From: an uncultured Erysipelotrichaceae bacterium
GTDB taxonomy: Bacteria; Bacillota_I; Bacilli_A; Erysipelotrichales; Erysipelotrichaceae
Assembly: GCA_902782955.1 (NCBI GenBank)
Contig: CACZPD010000029.1
Location: forward strand, 1 to 6,671
Length of the DNA stretch: 6,671 bases
Direction: 5' to 3'
Part shown: in pieces, positions 1 through 5,436 of the stretch
Numbering within the stretch: position 1 is the first letter of the stretch
How the letters are laid out: the number at the start of each line of letters is the position of its first letter
The notes under the pieces: generated by a model
Databases searched by the model: none
What the model was told of the DNA's origin: nothing
Seen by the model: the letters and a program-made list of their open reading frames with translations, nothing else
Position numbers and translations under genes: made by a program

Positions 1-69
1 AGAGCAGCCTGGTAGCTCGTCGGGCCCATAACCCGGAGGTCGTTGGTTCAAATCCTTCCCTCGCAACCA
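1..69 (+). tRNA. Initiator tRNA-fMet (CAT), 5' end cut by window edge
   Basis: This is the 3' part of a tRNA; about 8 bases of the acceptor strand lie before the window. The anticodon loop (25-31) carries CAT at 27-29. The anticodon stem has three consecutive G-C pairs (22-24 with 32-34), and base 72 of the acceptor is A (position 65). Both are hallmarks of bacterial initiator tRNA rather than elongator tRNA-Met. The discriminator is A66 and CCA is encoded at 67-69. The T-stem (42-46 with 54-58) has two adjacent U-U oppositions, which is unusual. It is followed after two bases by tRNA-Phe, so both probably belong to one tRNA transcript that begins upstream of the window. Confidence 0.93.
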
Positions 70-71
70 AT

Positions 72-144
<73 letters not shown>

Positions 145-148
145 CCTG

Positions 149-176
149 AAAAAACGGCTTGTATGAGCCGTTTTTT
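149..176. terminator. Bidirectional intrinsic terminator between tRNA cluster and Nudix gene
   Basis: A 6-bp stem (ACGGCT at 154-159, AGCCGT at 166-171) with a 6-base loop is flanked by six A on the left and six T on the right. On the plus strand it ends the tRNA-fMet/tRNA-Phe transcript five bases after tRNA-Phe. On the minus strand the A-run reads as a U-tract, about 28 bases beyond the stop of the Nudix gene, so it can also end the surE-Nudix operon. Confidence 0.85.
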
Positions 177-203
177 ATGTTTCCGGATAACCTGCAGGGA
201 ATA

Positions 204-764
204 TCATTCAGGAATCGTTTTCAGTTTTTCGTTCAGCTTTTTATAGATCCGTTCAATAAACCATGGTTCGGTCGATCTCTGATAAACTTCTTCCAGTCCG
301 AACCATGCGACAGCCGTATTCTCATCTTCTTTGGCCGTGATGGTTTCTGCCGGATCCGCCTCCATGAGCCAGGTCAGATTCAGATGCAGATGGGAAGGGA
401 CATACTGACCGTTTTTTTCATGCCCGTCAACGGTCAGGATCTCCAGAGAGTATATTTCAGGATCGACTACACGTACATGTTTCAGACCGCTTTCCTCTCT
501 GACTTCCCGCACTGCGACTGACATCAGGTCCCTGCATCCGTCCGCATGTCCGCCCAGCCAGGCCCAGGAATCATATATCCTGTGATACGCCATCAGGACT
601 TTGGTGCGTGAAGGATTAACCACCCATGCGCTGGCGGTCATATGTACAGTCCGGTTTTCTCTTTCATAGATATCATCATATCTCTGCATCAGATCCAGCA
701 TAACGATCCGGTCAGCTGCTTCCTGTGCATTATAAGGATGATAGTTCCGGATGGCTTCGATCAT
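204..764 (-). CDS. Nudix hydrolase family protein
   Basis: A 186-residue Nudix hydrolase. The family hydrolyses a nucleoside diphosphate linked to another moiety, using Mg2+ held by the Nudix box; the substrate here cannot be told from sequence. The box spans about residues 72-94: GGH at 71-73, R86-E87, then E90-E91, G93 and L94, matching the core REUxEExGU with the metal-binding glutamates present. The first box glutamate is replaced by Arg78, in the string GGHADGCRD. A helical N-terminal extension of about 40 residues precedes the beta-rich core. The start ATG overlaps the stop of surE (ATGA) and has an AAGGAG site about 8 bases upstream inside surE, so translation is probably coupled. A role in clearing nucleotides alongside SurE is an inference from this pairing. 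The family call is firm; the function is open. Confidence 0.92.
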   Translation of the reverse strand: MIEAIRNYHPYNAQEAADRIVMLDLMQRYDDIYERENRTVHMTASAWVVNPSRTKVLMAYHRIYDSWAWLGGHADGCRDLMSVAVREVREESGLKHVRVVDPEIYSLEILTVDGHEKNGQYVPSHLHLNLTWLMEADPAETITAKEDENTAVAWFGLEEVYQRSTEPWFIERIYKKLNEKLKTIPE

Positions 765-1528
765 AAGAAGACTCCTTTCATGGCTTCACAGACTTCTGCT
801 GCGCAGAGGTCACCGTTCAGCGGGGTAACGGAGATGTAGTGATTTTCAACGGCAGTTACATCACCTTCAAGTGTGCGGCGTGATGTTTTCATCGATACCG
901 GTGCCGAAGGGCATCGGAGGATCACCGTGCCGTCATCCTGCCTGATCGTCTCCAGTTTCTTGGCATAGTTCCGCATCCCGTCAAACTTCGTGATGCGTAC
1001 ACCTGCGATATCACGGCGCGGAATACACGGGAAGTTGATATTGAGAATGCAGTCCTCTTCGGATATATACGGGAAGATATCCGGAAGAAGATCAGATACC
1101 GTTTCCGCGCAGTCTTTCAGATAATCATTGTTTCTTCCGCACAGGGACACCGCAGCTGCCGGAACACCGATCACATACGCTTCCATCGCTGCCGCGACAG
1201 TTCCTGAATACAGGCAGTCCGTTGCCAGATTCGGTCCGTGATTGATGCCGGAGAGGACAAGATCAGGTTTTTCCTTAAGCAGTCCGTATAATGCATAATA
1301 AACGCAGTCAGCCGGTGTCCCGCTGATCGCCCACGCTTCCTTCACACCGGGTATTTCGGTTCTTTGTGCCGTATTGTCCCGCATGAAATACGTAACGCTG
1401 TGACCGGCAGCGCTTCTCTGTCTGTCCGGTGCCGCAATATATATTTCATGTTTTTCGCTCAGTACCGAAGCAAGGGTCCTGATTCCCTCTGCCTGTATGC
1501 CGTCATCATTTGTGAGCAGGATCCGCAT
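761..1528 (-). CDS. surE: 5'/3'-nucleotidase SurE
   Basis: SurE is a metal-dependent nucleoside 5'- or 3'-monophosphatase of the cytoplasm. Some members also act on short polyphosphate, and the family is tied to stress survival. From the chosen start the protein has 255 residues, normal for the family. Metal ligands fall at D8 and D9 (TNDDG), S39 (RQRSAAGHS) and N96 (SGINHGPN), with SGTPADCV at 69-76 and YSGTVAAAMEA at 107-117. D8, D9 and S39 coincide with the E. coli numbering. An ATG two codons upstream (at 1534) also exists, but the AGGAGG site sits only one base from it and seven bases from the ATG used here, so 1528 is preferred. It is the first gene of a two-gene operon with the Nudix hydrolase and is divergent from rsmF. 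A TATAAT element lies just upstream. Confidence 0.96.
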   Translation of the reverse strand: MRILLTNDDGIQAEGIRTLASVLSEKHEIYIAAPDRQRSAAGHSVTYFMRDNTAQRTEIPGVKEAWAISGTPADCVYYALYGLLKEKPDLVLSGINHGPNLATDCLYSGTVAAAMEAYVIGVPAAAVSLCGRNNDYLKDCAETVSDLLPDIFPYISEEDCILNINFPCIPRRDIAGVRITKFDGMRNYAKKLETIRQDDGTVILRCPSAPVSMKTSRRTLEGDVTAVENHYISVTPLNGDLCAAEVCEAMKGVFL

Positions 1529-1534
1529 AGCCAT

Positions 1535-1541
1535 TCCTCCT
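1535..1541 (-). promoter_or_regulatory. surE ribosome binding site that decides the start
   Basis: On the minus strand this reads AGGAGGA, a near-perfect anti-16S match. The spacing is 7 bases to the ATG ending at 1526 (protein starting MRILLTNDDG) but only 1 base to the ATG at 1532-1534. The downstream ATG is therefore the likely initiation codon. Confidence 0.8.
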
Positions 1542-1549
1542 GATTCACG

Positions 1550-1573
1550 ATTATATTAACACACCATGTGATA
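1550..1573 (-). promoter_or_regulatory. Probable surE promoter (-10 TATAAT)
   Basis: On the minus strand a perfect TATAAT lies at 1555-1550 inside the A/T-rich string TTAATATAAT. The -35 region is poor: ATTGTA and TTGTAT lie about 15-16 bp upstream, within 1571-1577. Initiation would be near 1543, leaving a leader of about 15 bases that holds only the ribosome binding site. It occupies the same 55-bp gap as the rsmF promoter. Confidence 0.5.
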
Positions 1574-1577
1574 CAAT
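1569..1577 (+). promoter_or_regulatory. Candidate extended -10 promoter of rsmF
   Basis: The sequence TGATACAAT fits an extended -10 (TGn plus TACAAT, five of six matches). It ends only 6 bases before the rsmF ATG, so transcription from it would start at or next to the start codon. No good -35 is seen 16-18 bp upstream. An alternative -10, TATATT at 1552-1557, would leave a leader of roughly 20 bases; it too lacks a -35. Confidence 0.4.
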
Positions 1578-1583
1578 GAGGCC

Positions 1584-2927
1584 ATGCGGTTGCCTGAGGA
1601 TTATGTACGGGAAATGAAATTACTGTTTAAGGAAGAAGCGGATGCCTTTTTTTCGTCCCTGAAGGAAGAACCTGTCAGCGGGCTGCGTGTCAATACCCGG
1701 AAGATATCCGTGGAGGAGTTTCTGAAGATTTCCCCGTTTCATCTGACACCGGTCCCGTGGTGTGATTCCGGTTTTTATTATGACAGTACGGAAAGACCGG
1801 GGACACATCCTTATTATCATGCCGGACTGTACTATATGCAGGAACCCAGCGCGATGATCCCGGCCGGGATCCTTCCGCTGTCAGAAGGAAATCTCATCCT
1901 GGATGCCTGCTGCGCACCGGGCGGGAAAAGCACACAGCTTGCCTGCCGCATGAAAGAACGGTCGCTGCTCGTATCCAATGATATCAGCGCATCCAGACAG
2001 AACGCGACATTGAAAAATATTGAACGCTTCGGCATCGCGGACAGCCTTGTGACCATCTCCGATCTCAGGGATTTCGCCCGGAAAACAGATGTCTTGTTTG
2101 ACCGGATACTGGTGGATGGCCCGTGCTCGGGAGAAGGGATGTTCCGGAAGGACCATTCGCTGGCTGACGCATGGGAGAAAAAACCGTCCACGGCGTATAC
2201 GGCAATTCAGAAAGACATTGTGAAAAACGCGCTGGAACTCCTGAAACCGGGAGGTTATATCGTTTATTCCACATGTACATTTTCGGTATGTGAAAATGAG
2301 GAGATCGTCCGTTTCATGAAAGAGATCTGTCCTGATCTTGAACTGATCGACCTGCATGACCGCTTCCCTTATTTTGACAAAGGCGTGCTGCCGGGACTGG
2401 AAGGATGTCTCCGGATCTATCCGCATAAAGTCAGGGGAGAAGGGCATTTTGCGGCACTTCTCCATAAGAGGGATTCAGACTTCACCGAAGAAAACAGAAA
2501 TGAAAAGACGGAACCGTTCCGCACGGCTTCCCTCAGTTCTTTTCTGAAGCATATCCGCAAAGAAACAGATCTTTCCCGTATTGTCATCAATAAAGACCGC
2601 GTCCTGCTGGAACCGGAAGGGGCTTCTGCTTTCCGGGGGATCCGTACGCTGCGCAGCGGACTTCTTCTGGGAAAAATGAAAAAAGACCGTTTTGAACCTT
2701 CGCAGCATCTTGCCTTTTCATTGAAAGCCGATGAATTTGACCAGGTGATCCGGCTGGAACCGGGGGATGACCGTGTACAGAAATATCTGCGCGGCGAAAC
2801 CGTTTTCTCTGACAGTGAGGCGGACGGATGGGTGCTTGTCTGTGCGGGGGACTATCCGCTGGGATTCGGTATCTGCAGAGATAAAATCATAAAAAACAAG
2901 ATCGGCAAGTCATGGCGGAAAATATAA
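1584..2927 (+). CDS. rsmF: 16S rRNA (cytosine-5) methyltransferase, RsmF type
   Basis: This SAM-dependent enzyme of the NOL1/NOP2/Sun family makes 5-methylcytosine in rRNA. RsmF homologues modify the decoding region of 16S rRNA; the exact target here is inferred. The N-terminus (MRLPEDYV, then GLRVNT at 33-38) is the RNA-binding start typical of the family. The methyltransferase core follows: SAM loop DACCAPGGK at 107-115, acidic residue D133, SDLRD at 159-163, motif IV DGPCSGEGMFRK at 178-189 with C181, and motif VI YSTCT at 228-232 with the catalytic C231. RIYPHK (277-282) and GEGHFAALL (285-293) close the core. Residues from about 310 to 447 form the C-terminal extension with a PUA-like end found in Bacillota RsmF proteins. 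The ATG at 1584 gives the usual N-terminus but has only a weak GAGG site three bases upstream. It is monocistronic, between surE (divergent) and a terminator. Confidence 0.93.
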   Translation: MRLPEDYVREMKLLFKEEADAFFSSLKEEPVSGLRVNTRKISVEEFLKISPFHLTPVPWCDSGFYYDSTERPGTHPYYHAGLYYMQEPSAMIPAGILPLSEGNLILDACCAPGGKSTQLACRMKERSLLVSNDISASRQNATLKNIERFGIADSLVTISDLRDFARKTDVLFDRILVDGPCSGEGMFRKDHSLADAWEKKPSTAYTAIQKDIVKNALELLKPGGYIVYSTCTFSVCENEEIVRFMKEICPDLELIDLHDRFPYFDKGVLPGLEGCLRIYPHKVRGEGHFAALLHKRDSDFTEENRNEKTEPFRTASLSSFLKHIRKETDLSRIVINKDRVLLEPEGASAFRGIRTLRSGLLLGKMKKDRFEPSQHLAFSLKADEFDQVIRLEPGDDRVQKYLRGETVFSDSEADGWVLVCAGDYPLGFGICRDKIIKNKIGKSWRKI

Positions 2928-2952
2928 GAGGCTTCGTTTTTCCGCTTTTTTT
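2915..2952 (+). terminator. rsmF intrinsic terminator overlapping its 3' end
   Basis: GCGGAAAA at 2915-2922 pairs with TTTTCCGC at 2938-2945 (8 bp), followed by seven T at 2946-2952. The left arm lies within the last codons of rsmF and the TAA stop falls in the loop. Confidence 0.8.
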
Positions 2953-2953
2953 G

Positions 2954-2982
2954 TTGCAATTCACATTCACAGACAATATAAT
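2954..2982 (+). promoter_or_regulatory. Promoter of the tRNA-Cys/tRNA-Leu unit
   Basis: A -35 of TTGCAA (2954-2959, four of six matches) is separated by exactly 17 bp from a perfect TATAAT (2977-2982). Transcription would start near 2989, about 15 bases before tRNA-Cys. The -35 begins immediately after the T-tract of the rsmF terminator, so the two units are packed without spare sequence. Confidence 0.8.
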
Positions 2983-3003
2983 AATATAGCACTGACTGAA
3001 AAT

Positions 3004-3077
3004 GGTTCCTTAGCCAAGTGGTAAGGCATCAGACTGCAACTCTGTGAGCGCCGGTTCGATCCCGGCAGGAACCTCCA
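3004..3077 (+). tRNA. tRNA-Cys (GCA)
   Basis: A full cloverleaf. The acceptor GGTTCCT (3004-3010) pairs with AGGAACC (3067-3073). The discriminator is T3074 (U73 is the known identity base for Cys), and CCA is encoded at 3075-3077. The anticodon loop CTGCAAC (3034-3040) gives GCA at 3036-3038. The T-arm GCCGG/CCGGC is perfect. The outermost anticodon-stem pair is a T-T mismatch. It is followed after five bases by tRNA-Leu. Confidence 0.97.
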
Positions 3078-3082
3078 TAAAA

Positions 3083-3166
3083 GGGGATGTGGCGGAATAG
3101 GCAGACGCATCGGACTTAAAATCCGGTGGTGGTAACACCGTGCGGGTTCAAGTCCCGCCATCCCCA
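3083..3166 (+). tRNA. tRNA-Leu (TAA)
   Basis: A class II tRNA of 84 bases with a long variable arm (TGGTGGTAACACC region). The acceptor GGGGATG (3083-3089) pairs with CATCCCC (3159-3165) and the discriminator is A3166. The anticodon loop CTTAAAA (3115-3121) gives TAA at 3117-3119. CCA is not encoded; the gene is followed by TAG. It is co-transcribed with tRNA-Cys and ended by the hairpin just downstream. Confidence 0.97.
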
Positions 3167-3173
3167 TAGAGAA

Positions 3174-3199
3174 CGTATCGTACCGATACGCTTTTTTTT
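3174..3199 (+). terminator. Terminator of the tRNA-Cys/tRNA-Leu unit
   Basis: CGTATCG (3174-3180) pairs perfectly with CGATACG (3184-3190) around a 3-base loop, followed by C and eight T (3192-3199). It lies seven bases after tRNA-Leu and separates it from the oad promoter. Confidence 0.92.
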
Positions 3200-3240
3200 G
3201 CTTTTCCTGCTGTGTTTCTTATATTTTTACGGTCATCTTT

Positions 3241-3269
3241 CGCACAAATGAATGATTTTGTGCTATATT
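3241..3269 (+). promoter_or_regulatory. Probable oad operon promoter (extended -10)
   Basis: TGCTATATT at 3261-3269 is an extended -10 (TGn plus TATATT, five of six). At 17 bp spacing the -35 would be CGCACA (3241-3246), matching only its last three bases; the weak -35 suits an extended -10 or an activated promoter. Transcription would start near 3276, leaving a leader of about 29 bases before oadA. No better promoter is seen in the gap 3200-3304. Confidence 0.6.
3242..3263. promoter_or_regulatory. Inverted repeat, candidate operator of the oad operon
   Basis: GCACAAA (3242-3248) and TTTGTGC (3257-3263) are perfect inverted arms separated by 8 bases. They fill the spacer between the putative -35 and -10 of the oad promoter, the classic place for a repressor dimer. 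No T-tract follows, so it is not a terminator. The regulator is not in the window and the link is an inference. Confidence 0.55.
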
Positions 3270-3286
3270 TTCTCTGATATGCCTAT

Positions 3287-3294
3287 AGGGGGGA
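3287..3294 (+). promoter_or_regulatory. oadA ribosome binding site, G-rich
   Basis: AGGGGGGA lies about 10 bases before the oadA ATG. A close variant (AGGGGGATAA) precedes the biotin carrier gene at 5017-5026. Both differ from the AGGAGG sites of surE and oadG. Confidence 0.7.
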
Positions 3295-3304
3295 TAATCA
3301 AATT

Positions 3305-4690
3305 ATGAACAGAAAAGTACATATTACCGAAGTCGTTCTGAGAGATGCCAATCAGTCTCAGATCGCTACACGTCTGGCACGTTCCGATTTTGAGGATATT
3401 CTCGAAACCATGGACGAAGCCGGTTACTATTCAATGGAAGTCTGGGGCGGAGCGACCTTTGATTCCTGTCTTCGCTTCCTGGATGAAGATCCGTGGGACA
3501 GACTGCGCTTCATCCGTTCCAAAGTAAAAAAGACAAAACTGCAGATGCTGCTGCGCGGACAGAATATTCTCGGATATAAGCATTATTCGGATGACACAGT
3601 GCGTGCATTCGTGCGCAAATCCGTAGAGAACGGGATCGATATCATCCGTATCTTTGACGCGCTGAATGACCCGATGAATATGGCTACCGCGATCGACGAA
3701 TGTCTGAAGGCCGGCGGCCACGCGCAGGGAACGATCTGCTATACGATCAGTCCGATCCATACATTCGAAAGCTATGTTGCCCTCGGCAAAAAGCTGGAAA
3801 GCATGGGATGCAATTCCCTGTGCATCAAGGATATGGCAGGCATCATGAGCCCGCAGTCGGCGTATGATCTGGTTTCCGCGCTGAAGAAGGAAGTGAATCT
3901 TCCAATCTATGTACATTCCCACAGCACGACAGGTCTCGGTCCGCTGACACTTCTGAAAGCGATCGAAGCCGGTGCGGCAGGTGTGGATACAGCGATCTCG
4001 ATTTTCTCCGGCGGAACATCCCATCCGGCAACGGAATCCCTGGTCTATTCACTGGAGGAAATGGGTTACAGCACCGGTGTGGATCTGAAGGTATGCAAGA
4101 AGATCAACGATCACTTCAAGCCGGTTCAGGAAAGATTCCTGAAGGAAGGCGGTCTGAATCCTTCTGTCCTGCAGACAAAGATCGACGCGCTCAACTATCA
4201 GATCCCGGGCGGAATGCTCTCCAACCTGATCTCCCAGCTGACCGGTGTAGGGCAGCTGGACAAGCTGGATGAAGTACTTCTGGAAACACCGAAAGTCCGT
4301 AAGGATCTCGGATATCCGCCGCTCGTTACGCCTATGAGCCAGATGGTCGGCGCCCAGGCTGTCACCAATGTCCTGATGGGCGAACGCTATAAGTCCATCT
4401 CCAAGGAAGTAAAGGCTTATCTGCGCGGCGAATACGGAAAAGCACCCGGCGAGATCAATCAGGACCTCGTGAAGAAGGCACTTGGTGACGAGAAGCCGTA
4501 TGAGGGCAGATTTGACGATACGATCGAACCGGAGATCCCGGCTGCGAAAGCATATCTGAAAGATCTTGCCGAAAGCGAAGAAGATGTGCTCAGCTATGTT
4601 GCGTTCCCGCAGCAGGCAGAAGCGTTCCTGAAAGAACGGAGAGAGAAAAAGGCGCTGAAGGTGACCTATTCCATCCAGGAGGCGGAATAG
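3305..4690 (+). CDS. oadA: Oxaloacetate decarboxylase alpha subunit (carboxyltransferase)
   Basis: OadA transfers the carboxyl group of oxaloacetate to biotin, releasing pyruvate; it is the cytoplasmic catalytic part of the sodium-pumping decarboxylase. The 461 residues comprise a TIM-barrel carboxyltransferase (about 5-265) and the PYC/OadA conserved carboxylase domain (about 285-440). Key features are LRDANQSQ at 12-19 with metal ligand D14, the carboxylated lysine K175 in IKDMAG (174-179), the metal ligands H204 and H206 in YVHSHSTTG, and YQIPGGMLSNL at 298-308. Unlike Klebsiella OadA (about 600 residues) it has no C-terminal biotin domain; a separate carrier gene follows. It is the first gene of the operon, with one base between its stop and oadG. 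The same fold occurs in pyruvate carboxylase subunit B and transcarboxylase 5S, but the oadG and oadB neighbours favour oxaloacetate decarboxylation. Confidence 0.94.
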   Translation: MNRKVHITEVVLRDANQSQIATRLARSDFEDILETMDEAGYYSMEVWGGATFDSCLRFLDEDPWDRLRFIRSKVKKTKLQMLLRGQNILGYKHYSDDTVRAFVRKSVENGIDIIRIFDALNDPMNMATAIDECLKAGGHAQGTICYTISPIHTFESYVALGKKLESMGCNSLCIKDMAGIMSPQSAYDLVSALKKEVNLPIYVHSHSTTGLGPLTLLKAIEAGAAGVDTAISIFSGGTSHPATESLVYSLEEMGYSTGVDLKVCKKINDHFKPVQERFLKEGGLNPSVLQTKIDALNYQIPGGMLSNLISQLTGVGQLDKLDEVLLETPKVRKDLGYPPLVTPMSQMVGAQAVTNVLMGERYKSISKEVKAYLRGEYGKAPGEINQDLVKKALGDEKPYEGRFDDTIEPEIPAAKAYLKDLAESEEDVLSYVAFPQQAEAFLKERREKKALKVTYSIQEAE

Positions 4691-4691
4691 T

Positions 4692-5015
4692 ATGCCGGTA
4701 ACACAGGCATTGATGATCGCGCTGTCCGGATTTCTTGTCGTGTTTATCATGCTGATGATTCTCATGGCTCTGCTGGTGGTCTCCAATAAACTGATCAACC
4801 GCGTGAGCAGGGAAGAACCGGAAATGCTGCCGGTACATCAGGCACCGGTGCAGCCGGAACCCGTAAAAGAAACAGCGCATCAGATATACGGTGGTGAGAT
4901 CGCACTGTATGATGTGGATGAAAAAACAGCCGCATGCATTATGGCGATCGTCAGCGATTCAACAAAGATTCCGCTGGAGAATCTGATCTTCAAATCGATT
5001 AGAGCAGTGGACTAA
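4692..5015 (+). CDS. oadG: Oxaloacetate decarboxylase gamma subunit, OadG family
   Basis: A small membrane-anchored subunit that holds the carboxyltransferase and the membrane pump together. Of 107 residues, about 6-31 form one very hydrophobic transmembrane helix (GFLVVFIMLMILMALLVV). Then come a basic stretch (NKLINRVSR) and a Pro/Glu-rich linker at about 40-62. The C-terminal part (about 70-107: VDEKTAACIMAIVSD, then PLENLIFKSI) is the conserved soluble segment of Bacillota OadG proteins. The start ATG lies one base after the oadA stop and 9 bases after an AGGAGG site that lies within the last codons of oadA, implying tight co-translation. Sequence identity in this family is low, so the assignment leans on the helix-linker-tail layout and on position between oadA and the biotin carrier. 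Confidence 0.88.
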   Translation: MPVTQALMIALSGFLVVFIMLMILMALLVVSNKLINRVSREEPEMLPVHQAPVQPEPVKETAHQIYGGEIALYDVDEKTAACIMAIVSDSTKIPLENLIFKSIRAVD

Positions 5016-5027
5016 CAGGGGGATAAC

Positions 5028-5426
5028 ATGAAATACATCGTAACTTTAAACGGAAAGAAATATGAAGTAGAAGTGGAAAACGGAAACGCTACTGCTGTAT
5101 ACATGGGCAAGGCGGAAGCGCCGGCGGCTGCTCCGGCTGCGGAAGCACCGGCTGCTGCGGCTGAAACAAAGGCTGCTCCGGCACCGGCACCTGCCGCAGT
5201 TCCTGCAGGAGAGGGCGATCCCATCAAATCACCGATGCCCGGCACGATTCTGGATGTCAGAGTCACTACGGGTCAGAATGTGAAGGAAGGGGAAACGATC
5301 TTCGTTCTTGAAGCAATGAAAATGGAAAACGAGATCGTTGCGCCGAAGAACGGTCAGATCACATCCGTCACCGTCACAAAAGGAGCCTCTGTTCAGACAG
5401 AACAGGTACTGGCTACTTTGAAGTGA
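5028..5426 (+). CDS. Biotin carboxyl carrier protein of the decarboxylase complex
   Basis: The mobile biotin carrier that shuttles CO2 between OadA and OadB. It has 132 residues in three parts: an N-terminal segment (1-28, MKYIVTLNGKKYEVEVE), an Ala/Pro-rich flexible linker (about 29-62), and a biotinyl domain (about 64-132). The biotinylation motif EAMKMEN at 95-101 puts biotin on K98, 34 residues from the C-terminus as usual. The domain also has the SPMPGTI loop at 68-74. It resembles MmdC/GcdC gamma-type carriers of methylmalonyl-CoA and glutaconyl-CoA decarboxylases and replaces the biotin domain missing from OadA. The start is supported by AGGGGGATAAC just upstream; it lies 12 bases after oadG and 10 bases before oadB. 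The GC-rich linker (GCN and CCG codons) is of low complexity and produces a spurious Ala-rich open frame on the other strand. Confidence 0.95.
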   Translation: MKYIVTLNGKKYEVEVENGNATAVYMGKAEAPAAAPAAEAPAAAAETKAAPAPAPAAVPAGEGDPIKSPMPGTILDVRVTTGQNVKEGETIFVLEAMKMENEIVAPKNGQITSVTVTKGASVQTEQVLATLK

Positions 5427-5436
5427 GGTAGACAGT

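Noticed and set aside
159..521. Plus-strand frame of 120 residues opposite the Nudix gene
   Set aside because: It starts inside the tRNA terminator and is antisense to a well-supported Nudix gene; the protein has no family features.
2967..3167. Open frame on the minus strand, 66 residues beginning MGMAGLEPARC
   Set aside because: It is the antisense of tRNA-Cys and tRNA-Leu; this GLEPAR-type protein is a well-known spurious call over tRNA genes.
3264..3304. Possible riboswitch in the oadA leader
   Set aside because: The predicted leader is only about 29 bases and has no stem pairs beyond the ribosome site, too short for a known riboswitch.
3431..4024. Long minus-strand frame (197 residues) inside oadA
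   Set aside because: It is a shadow of oadA codon use, with no recognisable domain, promoter or ribosome site; the same holds for the frames at 4049-4798 and 1881-2465.
5118..5212. Short repeats of GCNCCG-type codons as a possible tandem repeat or CRISPR
   Set aside because: They are in-frame Ala/Pro codons of the carrier linker without regular repeat length or spacers.
5012..5266. Minus-strand frame rich in Ala and Gly
   Set aside because: It is the reverse of the Ala/Pro linker of the biotin carrier; its open state comes from GC-rich repeats, and it has no ribosome site.
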